Positions 5,756 through 14,900 of a stretch of 25,918 nt of DNA are shown here, in pieces. The DNA is from CAZRRV01 sp964602735 (lineage in GTDB: Bacteria > Bacillota > Clostridia > Oscillospirales > Acutalibacteraceae). The translations under genes and the position numbers were made by a program. Location of the stretch: positions 1 through 25,918 of the forward strand of contig CAZRRV010000020.1 in the NCBI GenBank assembly GCA_964602735.1, in the 5' to 3' direction. Under the pieces are notes generated by a model, which worked only from the letters and a program-made list of their open reading frames with translations, searched no databases and was not told the DNA's origin. The first letter of the stretch is position 1; the number at the start of each line of letters is the position of its first letter.

Positions 5756-8389
5756 ATGGGCAAAAAGTATGTTTATCTTTTTTCCGAAGGCAACAAAGAT
5801 ATGCGGGATTTGCTCGGCGGAAAAGGCGCGAATCTGGCGGAAATGACGGGGCTCGGGCTTCCCGTGCCGCAGGGTTTCACCATCACGACCGAAGCCTGCA
5901 CACGGTATTACGACGACGGGCGGAAAATCAGTCCCGAAATTCAGGCCGAAATAATGGAATACGTCGCGAAAATGGAAAAGATTACCGGCAAAACTTTCGG
6001 CGACCGCAGCAATCCGCTTCTGGTTTCGGTACGCTCGGGCGCGCGCGCCTCGATGCCGGGAATGATGGATACCATTTTGAACCTCGGCCTTAACGAGGAT
6101 GTGGTGGAGGCCATAGCCGCCAAATCCGGCAATCCCCGCTGGGCGTGGGACTGCTACCGCCGCTTTATCCAGATGTATTCCGATGTTGTTATGGGAGTAG
6201 GCAAAAAATACTTTGAACAGCTTATCGACGAAATGAAGGCAAATCGCGGCGTAAAGCAGGATGTGGAGCTTAACGCGGACGATCTTAAAGAACTCGCCGA
6301 ACAGTTCAAAGCGGAATACAAATCCAAAATCGGAAGCGATTTCCCGACCGACCCGAAAGAACAGCTTATGGGCGCTATCGAAGCGGTTTTCCGCTCATGG
6401 GACAATCCGCGGGCAAATGTTTACCGCCGCGACAACGATATTCCCTATTCGTGGGGAACCGCGGTAAATGTTCAGATGATGGCGTTCGGAAATATGGGTA
6501 ACGATTGCGGAACCGGCGTCGCGTTCACACGCAACCCCGCCACCGGCGAAAAATGCCTGATGGGAGAATTTCTCGTAAACGCGCAGGGCGAAGATGTTGT
6601 GGCCGGTGTACGCACTCCGATGAAAATCGCCGAAATGGCGGAAAAATTCCCGGAAGCCTACGCGCAGTTCGAAAATGTCTGCTCTACTCTCGAAAACCAT
6701 TACCGCGATATGCAGGATATGGAATTTACCGTGGAATCCGGCAAGCTGTATATGTTACAGACCCGCAACGGCAAACGGACCGCGAAAGCGGCTCTTAAAA
6801 TCGCGTGCGACCTTGTCGACGAAGGCATGATCGACAAAAAGCAGGCAGTCGCGATGATCGACCCCCGCAACCTCGATACGCTGCTGCATCCGCAGTTCGA
6901 CGCAAACGCGCTTAAAAAAGCGACCCCCGTGGGGAAAGGGCTCGGCGCCTCGCCCGGAGCGGCATGCGGCAAAATCGTTTTCACGGCCGATGACGCCGAA
7001 GAATGGAAATCGCGCGGAGAAAAAGTTGTCCTTGTGCGGCTCGAAACCTCTCCCGAAGATATAACCGGCATGAAAGCCTCGCAGGGTATTCTTACCGTAC
7101 GCGGAGGAATGACCTCCCATGCGGCGGTTGTCGCCCGCGGCATGGGCACCTGCTGCGTATCGGGCTGCGGCGACATTGTAATGGACGAAGCAAACAAAAA
7201 ATTCACTCTCGGCGGCAAAACCTACCGTGAGGGCGACTATATTTCAATCGACGGCTCTACCGGAGAGATTTACGACGGCATAATTCCCACGGTCGACGCC
7301 GAAATAGCGGGCGAATTCGGGCGCGTGATGGCGTGGGCCGACGAGTTCCGTACCATGAAGGTCCGCACCAACGCCGACACCCCCGCCGACGCCAAACGCG
7401 CAAGAGAGCTCGGCGCCGAGGGCATCGGCCTTTGCCGTACCGAACATATGTTTTTCGAGGCGGATCGCATAGCGGCGTTCCGCGAGATGATCTGCGCCGA
7501 TACCGTTGAACAGCGCGAAGCGGCGCTCGCGAAAATCCTGCCGTATCAGCAGGGGGATTTCGAACAGTTGTACGAAGCGCTCGAAGGCAACCCGGTAACG
7601 ATCCGTTTCCTCGATCCGCCGCTGCATGAATTTGTCCCCACGGAGGAAGACGATATTGCCGCGCTCGCCAAAGCGCAGGGGAAAACGGTGGAAGAAATCA
7701 AAGCGCTTATTTCCGGGCTGCATGAATTCAACCCGATGATGGGCCACCGCGGGTGCCGGCTTACGGTAACCTACCCCGAAATCGCCAAAATGCAAACCGC
7801 GGCGGTGATACGGGCGGCGATATCGGTAAAAAAGAAACACCCCGACTGGAACATCGAACCGGAAATCATGATCCCGCTCGTAGGCGAGGTTAAAGAGCTT
7901 AAATTCGTGAAAGATATTGTCGTTAAAACGGCCGACGCCGAAATAGCCGCCGCGGGCGTCGATCTTAAATACGAAGTGGGCACGATGATTGAAATTCCGC
8001 GCGCCGCGTTAACGGCAGACGAAATAGCGACGGAAGCGGAGTTCTTCTGCTTCGGAACGAACGATCTCACCCAGATGACCTTCGGTTTCAGCCGCGACGA
8101 CGCCGGCAAGTTCCTCGACGCTTACTACGACGCGAAAATATACGAAAACGATCCGTTCGCCAAACTCGATCAAAAGGGCGTCGGCGCTCTTATGAAAATG
8201 GCGGTGCGGCTCGGACGTCAGACCCGGCCGTCGCTTCACTGCGGAATTTGCGGCGAACACGGCGGCGACCCCGCGTCGGTCGAGTTCTGCCATGAAATCG
8301 GCCTCGACTATGTGTCATGCTCGCCTTTCCGTGTTCCGATCGCGCGGCTTGCCGCGGCCCAGGCTGCGATAAAGGAAAAGAAAAACTGA
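5756..8389 (+). CDS. ppdK: Pyruvate, phosphate dikinase
   Basis: Interconverts pyruvate + ATP + phosphate and phosphoenolpyruvate + AMP + PPi. In anaerobic clostridia it works in PPi-dependent glycolysis or gluconeogenesis, in the cytosol. The 877-residue length is normal for the family. Order of domains: N-terminal ATP-grasp (GGKGANLAEMTGLGLPVPQG at 21-40; SVRSGARASMPGMMDTILN at 91-109), the swivelling phosphohistidine domain with His455 in GGMTSHAAVVARGMG, and the C-terminal PEP-binding barrel with Cys832 in HCGICGEHGGDP. All expected catalytic residues are present. A strong GGGAGGA ribosome site sits 8 nt before the ATG. The gene stands alone: an AT-rich promoter region precedes it and a strong terminator follows. 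Confidence 0.97.
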   Translation: MGKKYVYLFSEGNKDMRDLLGGKGANLAEMTGLGLPVPQGFTITTEACTRYYDDGRKISPEIQAEIMEYVAKMEKITGKTFGDRSNPLLVSVRSGARASMPGMMDTILNLGLNEDVVEAIAAKSGNPRWAWDCYRRFIQMYSDVVMGVGKKYFEQLIDEMKANRGVKQDVELNADDLKELAEQFKAEYKSKIGSDFPTDPKEQLMGAIEAVFRSWDNPRANVYRRDNDIPYSWGTAVNVQMMAFGNMGNDCGTGVAFTRNPATGEKCLMGEFLVNAQGEDVVAGVRTPMKIAEMAEKFPEAYAQFENVCSTLENHYRDMQDMEFTVESGKLYMLQTRNGKRTAKAALKIACDLVDEGMIDKKQAVAMIDPRNLDTLLHPQFDANALKKATPVGKGLGASPGAACGKIVFTADDAEEWKSRGEKVVLVRLETSPEDITGMKASQGILTVRGGMTSHAAVVARGMGTCCVSGCGDIVMDEANKKFTLGGKTYREGDYISIDGSTGEIYDGIIPTVDAEIAGEFGRVMAWADEFRTMKVRTNADTPADAKRARELGAEGIGLCRTEHMFFEADRIAAFREMICADTVEQREAALAKILPYQQGDFEQLYEALEGNPVTIRFLDPPLHEFVPTEEDDIAALAKAQGKTVEEIKALISGLHEFNPMMGHRGCRLTVTYPEIAKMQTAAVIRAAISVKKKHPDWNIEPEIMIPLVGEVKELKFVKDIVVKTADAEIAAAGVDLKYEVGTMIEIPRAALTADEIATEAEFFCFGTNDLTQMTFGFSRDDAGKFLDAYYDAKIYENDPFAKLDQKGVGALMKMAVRLGRQTRPSLHCGICGEHGGDPASVEFCHEIGLDYVSCSPFRVPIARLAAAQAAIKEKKN

Positions 8390-8471
8390 GCGAAAAACCC
8401 GGTGAAATCAAGAGCTTACGGGCGCTCAACACCCGGTTGCCGAAAATCGGATAATTGCCCCGCAAAGGGAG

Positions 8472-8512
8472 ATAAGGCGTATTGCTTATGCGGTACGCCT
8501 TATTTTTTTTTT
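8472..8512 (+). terminator. ppdK terminator
   Basis: A perfect 10-bp stem, ATAAGGCGTA (8472-8481) with TACGCCTTAT (8494-8503), a 12-nt loop and ten T in a row (8503-8512). It closes the ppdK unit and separates it from the accessory island. Confidence 0.92.
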
Positions 8513-8931
8513 CGTGCGCCCGGCGGCGTGCTCAAAAAGGGCCGCAAATCGTCAAAGCATTACGGCGGCAAGCGCTTTCACTTTTCGATTGGCGGGAATA
8601 CCGGCGCAAAAGAAATCCATGCGTTTAAGTATGCGGCTGACGCCGTGAACTGCCCTGCCCCGGAACTCCCCGCAGGGCAGCAACGGAGAGCGGAAATATA
8701 ATTTTCTTTCGCCGGCGTTTACCGGGCTAAAAGAGAATCGCGCAATATCGCTGCGGGCGGCAGCGCCGATTTTTTTCCGGCTCATAGTGTTTTCCGCAAG
8801 TTACGTTATCGCCTCTGCAGGCTTCTTCTTCGGAAGTAGCCCGCCGGGGCATTTTTTATCAAAAAAATATTTCATGCACCATATTCGGGATAGTGCTTAC
8901 GGCATTCTTATATCGAAAAGGAGAACACGGG
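8513..8931 (+). other. Gene-poor stretch between ppdK and the accessory island
   Basis: About 420 bp without a convincing gene: open frames have no ribosome site and no recognisable protein features. It contains an inverted repeat at 8650-8680 and a stem-loop at 8820-8841. A short GCCC/GGGC hairpin followed by six T (8838-8857) could act as a terminator or attenuator ahead of the cREC gene. It is a plausible left border of the island, but I found no flanking direct repeat or att-like sequence. Confidence 0.5.
8650..8680 (+). repeat. Inverted repeat, 9-bp arms
   Basis: CTGCCCTGC (8650-8658) pairs with GCAGGGCAG (8672-8680) around a 13-nt C-rich loop. No T-run follows on either side, so it is not a standard terminator. 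Confidence 0.6.
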
Positions 8932-9324
8932 GTGAGCAGTACGAATATTCTGCGGTTCATCAATTCAAAGGACACAAAAAACCGTCCGGAACGGATTGCG
9001 CCCGGAAACAATCATTGCAAAATCTGGTTGGATGATATGCGGGAAGCACCCGAAGGGTACATACACTGTCACAGTGTCAACGAAGCGAAACGAAAAATCG
9101 CGGAACGCGAGGAAAAACACGACGTGATCGACGTCATAGACTGCGACCACGATCTCGGCGACTATGCCGCCGACGGCGGGGCCGGGATTAAACCGATCGA
9201 CCGGCCGGCGGAGCGAAAAACCTTTTATCACGTCGCGCTGCACACCGTGAACCCGGTCGGCCGCGAAAATATGCGGCGGACAATAGAACGGTATTGGAAT
9301 AATGAAAATCGGAAAGATGTGTGA
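8932..9324 (+). CDS. Cyclic-phosphate-processing receiver-like (cREC) domain protein
   Basis: A 130-residue single-domain protein. The GTG at 8932 is chosen because AAAAGGAG ends 8 nt before it; the open frame reaches further up without a ribosome site. Visible motifs match the receiver-like domain family that has been predicted to process cyclic phosphates on RNA ends: KIWLDDMREAPEGYIHCHS (30-48; Asp34, Asp35), DCDHDLGDY (70-78), LHTVNPVGRENM (103-114) and RTIERYW near the end. The segment IKPIDRPAERKTFY (86-99) has Pro and Arg where I would expect hydrophobic helix residues, so some decay is possible. The function in RNA or nucleotide chemistry comes from family prediction only. The next gene begins inside this one (23-nt overlap), so the two are translationally coupled. 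Confidence 0.72.
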   Translation: MSSTNILRFINSKDTKNRPERIAPGNNHCKIWLDDMREAPEGYIHCHSVNEAKRKIAEREEKHDVIDVIDCDHDLGDYAADGGAGIKPIDRPAERKTFYHVALHTVNPVGRENMRRTIERYWNNENRKDV

Positions 9325-11842
9325 TTCCGTTGTGAAAAAAGCGGGAACCGATACAAAGCAACGAGTCGAGTTGAACATACATACCAAAATGTCCGGCGGA
9401 GGAAGCGTTATTTCGACGGAAGAGCTGGTAGACTGTGCAAAAGCACAGGGGATGTCCGCCGTTGCCGTGACCGATCAAAACAGCGTGCAGGCCTCCCCCG
9501 AATTTGCAAAACTTGCAGGACGAGCCGGAATCAAGCCGATTTTCGGCGCAACAATCATCCGCCGGGGTTTCGCGGGAGAAAAGCCCTTTACCGCAACCCT
9601 GCTTGTAAAAAATCAAACGGGGCTGAAAAATCTGTACCGTATCATTTCCGCGCTTCGGTCTGACGGCGAAAACGAAAGCATCGCGACGGATGTGCTTTTG
9701 GAAAATCGGGACGGTCTGCTCATCGGCTCGGGCGGCGCAAACGGATCGCTTTACCGCGCGATAAACGAACACGCAGACGGGATAACAACAGAAAAAATCG
9801 CAAAACTTTATGACTATTTTGAAATAGAAGCCCTGCTCGACACAGAGCGGGAGCGGAACATAAACCGAAAAATTGCGGATTTAGGCAAAACGCTCGGCAA
9901 GCGCACGGCGGCAATCAGCAACGGACATTATATCGATGCGCGGGATAAGCTTTGTCTTGACATTTTGTATGACCGGGAGGATTCCGGAATAGCCGATTAT
10001 AACTCCCGCCTGCGCACGGCAGAGGAACTGACCTCGGCGTTTTCCTATCTCGGCAAAGATACGGCTTATGAAGTCGTGTACCATAACACGCGGAAAATCG
10101 CGGAACAAATCGGGGATGTCGCCCCCGTTCCGAACGGCTTCTTCCCGCCGCATCCGGAGGGCGCGCGGGAGTCCCTGCGTCGATGCGCCGCCCAAAAGGC
10201 GATTTCGCTTTACGGAGCTCCTCTGCCGAAGTATGCGGCGAACCGGCTGGAGGAAGAGCTCGGGCTGATTGAAAAAAGCGATTCGGCGACGCTGTTTGTC
10301 GCGGCGCAGAAGATTTCCGAAGGTGCGGCGGCACACGGGTATACGACATCCGTTCGGGGCGCAGCGGGATCCTCTCCGGTTGTCTTTTTAACCGGAATCG
10401 GCGAGGTCAATCCCCTTGTTCCCCATTACCGCTTCCCGAATTGTTGCCATACCGAGTTTGTGACCGACGGCAGTGTGAAATCCGGCTTTGATTTGCCCGG
10501 AAAGACCTGTCCTGTCTGCGGAGAACATCTCATCCGCGACGGGCACGATATTCCCGCCGAGGTGTTCTTCGGACCGGACGGCGAAAAATACCCCGATATT
10601 GACTTGAATGTTGCGCCGGAATACAAACCGGACGCCGTAAAATGTCTTCAAATGATTTTCGGCAAAGAGCGGGTGATCTGCGCGGGAACGGTTCATACCG
10701 TTTCCGCGGCATCGGCGGAACAATGCGCGAACGATTATCTCGTCGAACACAAAATCGAACTGCATAAAGCGGAAAAAGAACGCATCATCGGCAAAACGGT
10801 CGGCGTCAGGGTGTCGAGCCGGTATCAACCGGGTGGAATGTTTATTCTGCCGGAAGGATTCGAAATCTGCGATTTTACCCCCGTAAGCACGAACAATACA
10901 ACCCCAATCCCCGCCACCCATTTTCAATTTCACGCGCTTTCCGATACACTTGTAAAGTTTGATATACCCGAACACAATACCCCCGCTTTTTTGAGGCTTT
11001 TGGAGAATTCCACCGGCATTCCCGCAAGAGATGCGCCGCTGTACGACGATAGGGTCATGAGCCTTTTCCGCTCGCCGGAGGCGCCGGGCGTCACGGCGGA
11101 GGCGATCTTTTGCAAATACGGTATCCTCGGTTTGCCGGAATTCTCAAACTCCTTTGCACGGATGATAGCGGAGGAAGCAAAACCGCAGAGCTTCTCTGAT
11201 TTGGTACAGATTTCCGCTTTGGCTCTCGGCACGAACGTTTGGCAAAACAATGCGCGGGATCTAATCGCGGGCGGCGTTTGCACCCTTTCCGATGTGATTG
11301 CAACACGGGACGATGTGATGAATGTTCTGCTTCGCCGCGGACCCGACAAAAAAACGGCATATGAAATTACGGAAATCGTCCGCAGGGGCAAGGCAAAAAC
11401 ACACCTGACCGAAGCGCACAGGGAGGCAATGCTTTCCCGCGGCGTGCCGGAATGGTATGCGGAAAGCTGCATGAAAATCGGCTATCTCTTCCCGAAAGCG
11501 CAGATTGTTTCGTATGTGATCAATGCCCTGCGCATCGGTTGGTATAAAGTTTATCATCCGACCGCCTTTTATGCGGCGTATTTTACCGTTTACGGCACAG
11601 ATACCGTCGCAGAGGCAATGTTGCGGGGGAAGGAAGCCGTCGCGGAGCAAATCCTGCAAATTCGGAACAACGGCGAGAATATCGCCGAAAAGGGAAAAGA
11701 ACGGTATCGGACGTTACAGGTCGCCCGTGAGGCGCTTTGCCGCGGCATAAAGTTTCTGCCGCCGGGCGATACACAGGCAGAAACCTGTTTGCCCGAAGGC
11801 GGAAATATTCGGCTTTCGTCACGTAAGAAAAATCGCCCGTAA
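9302..11842 (+). CDS. PolC-type DNA polymerase III alpha paralogue, no exonuclease domain
   Basis: An 846-residue relative of Gram-positive PolC, which is about 1,430 residues. It starts just before the PHP domain (RVELNIHTKMS, 21-31), so the N-terminal OB part is missing. The DEDD exonuclease that normally interrupts PHP is absent too. PHP metal residues are altered: the first His is Asn25, TDH is TDQ59, and the usual Glu after FG is replaced in FGATII. PolC-specific marks remain: SVRGAAGSS (350-358), GIGEVNPLVPHY (365-376), a Cys cluster (C381, C382, C403, C406). Catalytic Asp432 and Asp434 (PDIDLN) and Asp554 (KFDIPEHN) are kept. Other conserved spots have drifted, e.g. QHPGG to YQPGG and FPKAH to FPKAQ. 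An element-encoded polymerase or a structural paralogue are both possible. The ATG at 9302 overlaps the cREC gene and has only a weak ribosome site. Confidence 0.85.
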   Translation: MKIGKMCDSVVKKAGTDTKQRVELNIHTKMSGGGSVISTEELVDCAKAQGMSAVAVTDQNSVQASPEFAKLAGRAGIKPIFGATIIRRGFAGEKPFTATLLVKNQTGLKNLYRIISALRSDGENESIATDVLLENRDGLLIGSGGANGSLYRAINEHADGITTEKIAKLYDYFEIEALLDTERERNINRKIADLGKTLGKRTAAISNGHYIDARDKLCLDILYDREDSGIADYNSRLRTAEELTSAFSYLGKDTAYEVVYHNTRKIAEQIGDVAPVPNGFFPPHPEGARESLRRCAAQKAISLYGAPLPKYAANRLEEELGLIEKSDSATLFVAAQKISEGAAAHGYTTSVRGAAGSSPVVFLTGIGEVNPLVPHYRFPNCCHTEFVTDGSVKSGFDLPGKTCPVCGEHLIRDGHDIPAEVFFGPDGEKYPDIDLNVAPEYKPDAVKCLQMIFGKERVICAGTVHTVSAASAEQCANDYLVEHKIELHKAEKERIIGKTVGVRVSSRYQPGGMFILPEGFEICDFTPVSTNNTTPIPATHFQFHALSDTLVKFDIPEHNTPAFLRLLENSTGIPARDAPLYDDRVMSLFRSPEAPGVTAEAIFCKYGILGLPEFSNSFARMIAEEAKPQSFSDLVQISALALGTNVWQNNARDLIAGGVCTLSDVIATRDDVMNVLLRRGPDKKTAYEITEIVRRGKAKTHLTEAHREAMLSRGVPEWYAESCMKIGYLFPKAQIVSYVINALRIGWYKVYHPTAFYAAYFTVYGTDTVAEAMLRGKEAVAEQILQIRNNGENIAEKGKERYRTLQVAREALCRGIKFLPPGDTQAETCLPEGGNIRLSSRKKNRP

Positions 11843-11864
11843 CAGCACATAGGGAGAAATGAAA

Positions 11865-12029
11865 ATGAGAAAACGGGAAAAATCCGGTGCTTTCGAGCAG
11901 ATGTCCGTATCCCGGATTATGAATCTGCCGGATGATCGGGAAAACACATTCGGTTCCGCGGACCTTTCCGGGATTATTGATAAGTTGACCGGCGTAAAGC
12001 GGAAAATGGAATCTATTGAAGCTATGTAA
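11865..12029 (+). CDS. Small hypothetical protein before the helicase remnant
   Basis: A 54-residue ORF starting MRKREKSGAFEQMSVSRIMN with AGGGAG about 8 nt upstream of the ATG at 11865. An alternative ATG at 11859 is too close to the ribosome site. The rest reads LPDDRENTFGSADLSG, then IIDKLTGVKRKMESIEAM. I do not recognise it. It ends at a TAA at 12027 exactly where helicase-like sequence (LGSPRVPADIIDDF) begins in another frame. It may therefore be an independent small gene of the element, or the N-terminal piece of the helicase gene left after an internal deletion. Confidence 0.5.
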   Translation: MRKREKSGAFEQMSVSRIMNLPDDRENTFGSADLSGIIDKLTGVKRKMESIEAM

Positions 12030-14900
12030 CGCTCGGCTCTCCCCGGGTGCCTGCGGATATCATTGACGATTTTATAGAGTATCTTCTCGGCGATTGGCGC
12101 AGCCGCCTGTATCGCTTTGATGAAGAGGATTTTCAAACAAAGCATGACGAATTGACCGGCACATGGGAAATCCCGTTCAAAACCGGATACGGTAACGACG
12201 TTAAAGCGACATGCACTTACGGCACGGCCAGATTAAACGCCCTTTACATCCTTGAAAAAACGCTGAACATGAAATCGGCGGCAGTTACCGATGAAGTCGT
12301 ATGCAATACAAATGCTTCCGGCAAAAAGCGGGTGATCAATCAGTCCGAAACCGTTCCCGCCATTGAAAAGCAGGACAAACCGATAAAAGCGTTTCAAAAA
12401 TGGGTCCGAGAGGACGAAAGAAGAAAAGAACGACTTGAAACGATTTTCGAAAACAATTTCAGCTGTGTCCGCAGAAGAATTTTTGACGGCTCCTTTTTGC
12501 AATTTCCCGATATGTCGCCGGCAATAAACCTTTATCCCTATCAAAAGGACGCCGTTGCACGTATTCTTTTCACCCCCAACACATTACTCGCGCACGACGT
12601 CGGCTCCGGCAAGACCTATGTGATGATCGCCGCCGGAATGAAGATGCGGCAAACGGGGCTGTCGAAAAAGAATTTATATGTGGTGCCGAACAACATTGTC
12701 GGGCAGTGGAAAAATATTTTTACCGCCATGTATCCGGGCGCCGATATTCTCTGCGTGGAGCCGAAAGGATTTACCCCTCCAAAAGAGAAGGAGTTCTTGA
12801 AACAATCAGAGACGGGGACTTCGACGGCATCATTATGGCCTACAGCTGCTTTGAGCAGATTCCGCTGTCGAGAGAATACTATCAAAACCAACTGATTGAC
12901 GAGCTGAAACTGATTGCCGAAACGGCCGGCAAAAAGAACAAAGCCACCTCCCGGTTGAAGAAAAAGCAGGAGGCGGTTTCAAAGGCGTTGTCTGAGCTTT
13001 CCGTCGCGACGGATGATTTGTATAACGGCGTTTATTTTGATGATTTGGGCATTACAAGGCTCTTCGTGGATGAAGCGCACAATTTCAAAAATGTTCCGAT
13101 CGAAACCAAAACGGATAAGGTGCCGGGCATCAACGCCGAAGGCTCGAAAAAATGCCGGGATATGATGGACAAGGTTCATATGGTTCAAAAAATGAATGAC
13201 GGCGCAGGCGTTGTTTTTGCCACCGGGACACCCATTACCAATTCGATTACCGATGCATTTATTATGCAGAAATATCTGCAAAGCGGAGAATTGGCCATGA
13301 TGGATCTGCAGAATTTTGACAGCCGGATCGGTATGTTTGCCGGAAAAAAGCGGAATTTGAAATTGATGTGGATACCAGCCGCTATCGGCTTGCCACCCGT
13401 TTCTCCAAATTCCACAATCTTCCCGAGCTCACATCTATGCTGTCCTCTATTGCCGATTTTCATAAAACAGACGCATCTGCCGGTATTCCGCAGATTGACG
13501 GCTATAACGATGCGCGGATTTCCAGAACAAAGGAATTTGCGGATTATCTTAAGGAGATTTCACAAAGGGCCTAGGATGTTCGCAACGGACGTGTCGGCCG
13601 CAGTGACGACAATATGCTGAAAATCACGACAGACGGCAGAAAGGCGGCGCTGGATCTGCGCCTGGTTGATCCCTCCGCTGTATTTACCTATCAGTCAAAA
13701 GTGGCGCGATGCGCCGAAAATGTCGCCGATATTTATTTCAAAACGGACGCGGAAAAGTCTGCGCAGATCATTTTTTGCGATACATCGACCCCAAAAGCGG
13801 ATTTTAACATTTATGATGAGGTGAAAACCCTGCTTGTAGGTATGGGGTTGCCGGAAGATAAAATCGCGTTCGTACACGACGCCGATACCGACGCGCGGAG
13901 GAACACGCTGTTTGCACGGGTGCGGAAGGGCGATATTCGCGTGCTGCTCGGATCGACCTTCAAGCTGGGGATCGGAGTAAACGTTCAGGATCGATTGATC
14001 GCACTGCATCATATCGATGTGCCCTGGCGGCCCGCGGATATGACCCGGCGAGAGGGCCGCATTCTGCGGCAGGGCAATCTCAATCCGAAGGTGCAAATCT
14101 TCCGATATATCACCGAGGGCAGTTTTGACGCCTATTCATGGCAGCTGCCGGAAACGAAGCAGCGGTTTATCGCCGACCTGCTCTCCGGTACACTGACGCA
14201 GCGCAGCGGATCGGACATTGAAGATACGGTTCTCGATTACGCGGAGGTGAAAGCGTTGGCTGTCGGTAATCCGCTCGTGAAAGAACGCGTGGAAACCGCC
14301 AACGAGCTGTCCCGCTGTCTGACCCTGCAGCGCAAGCCGGTGGAATCGAGAATTTCCATGGAAACAGAGCTGCCGGGAATGCCCGGAAAAAAAGCCAATC
14401 AGGAAAAGACCATTGCCGGGTGCGAGGAGGATATTGCGTTTTACACCAAATGGAAACGGGAAAATACCGCTCCCGACGATTCCAAAGCCGGAAAGGATAA
14501 TGCGGAACAACGCAAACGGTTACGGGAGTTCTTTCATTCTTCCCTTTTCGGATATGTCTTAGAGCCGCAGGAAAAAGTTTTGATGATGTATCGCGGCTTT
14601 GAAATAATTCTCCCCGCGAACATGACCCGTGAAAAGCCTTACATCTGGTTGAAACGGAACGGCCGTTACTATGCGGAACCGGGAGACACGGATACGGGCA
14701 ATTTAATTCGAATCGACCATTTTATCGATGACCTGCAGACGCATCTGGATAAGCTGAAAGAAGATCTTGCGAAGCTGCGGGAAAGAGGACATCAGCTTAT
14801 CAATGAACCGAAGAAAAGCGAAAGCTTCAGCGATAAAATTGAGGATTGTCGCCAAAAGCTTGAAATACCGGGCAAGAAATTGGGGGTAAACAAAAAATGA
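12020..14900 (+). pseudogene. Large SNF2/DEAD-type helicase of a mobile element, disrupted
   Basis: One protein can be followed through three frames. Frame 2 (from about 12020) reads LGSPRVPADIIDDF through LYPYQKDAVARILF and the Walker A HDVGSGKT (12593-12616) to VEPKGFTPPK. Frame 1 continues from about 12781 (REGVLETIRDGDFDGIIM), through DEAH (13069-13080) and ATGTPITNS, to about 13345. Frame 3 follows (EFEIDVDTSRYRLATRF). Both shifts sit in A runs and equal the loss of one A (12781-12784; 13334-13339). A TAG at 13572-13574 then interrupts QRA*DVRNG, where Glu or Lys is expected. The C-terminal helicase half is intact to the end: GSTFKLGIGVNVQDRLIALH, then DVPWRPADMTRREGRILRQGN. The usual N-terminal part is missing. 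Translation of the last part could restart at 13614, but full helicase activity is unlikely. The stop overlaps the next ATG (ATGA). Confidence 0.88.

Noticed and set aside
6395..8109. Several long antisense frames under ppdK
   Set aside because: They follow from the codon bias of the sense gene; none has a start signal or a conserved motif.
8402..8701. Open frame of about 100 codons after ppdK
   Set aside because: It crosses the strong ppdK terminator, lacks a ribosome site and has no recognisable protein pattern.
8843..8900. Third copy of the duplicated control region before the cREC gene
   Set aside because: A CCGGGG-ATTTTT start and a TTTC-TGC block look similar, but spacing is about 9 bp different and the -35 and -10 boxes do not match.
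12775..12790. Programmed -1 frameshift in the helicase
   Set aside because: There is no X-XXY-YYZ slippery heptamer in the right phase, and a second shift plus an in-frame TAG follow, so decay or error is simpler.
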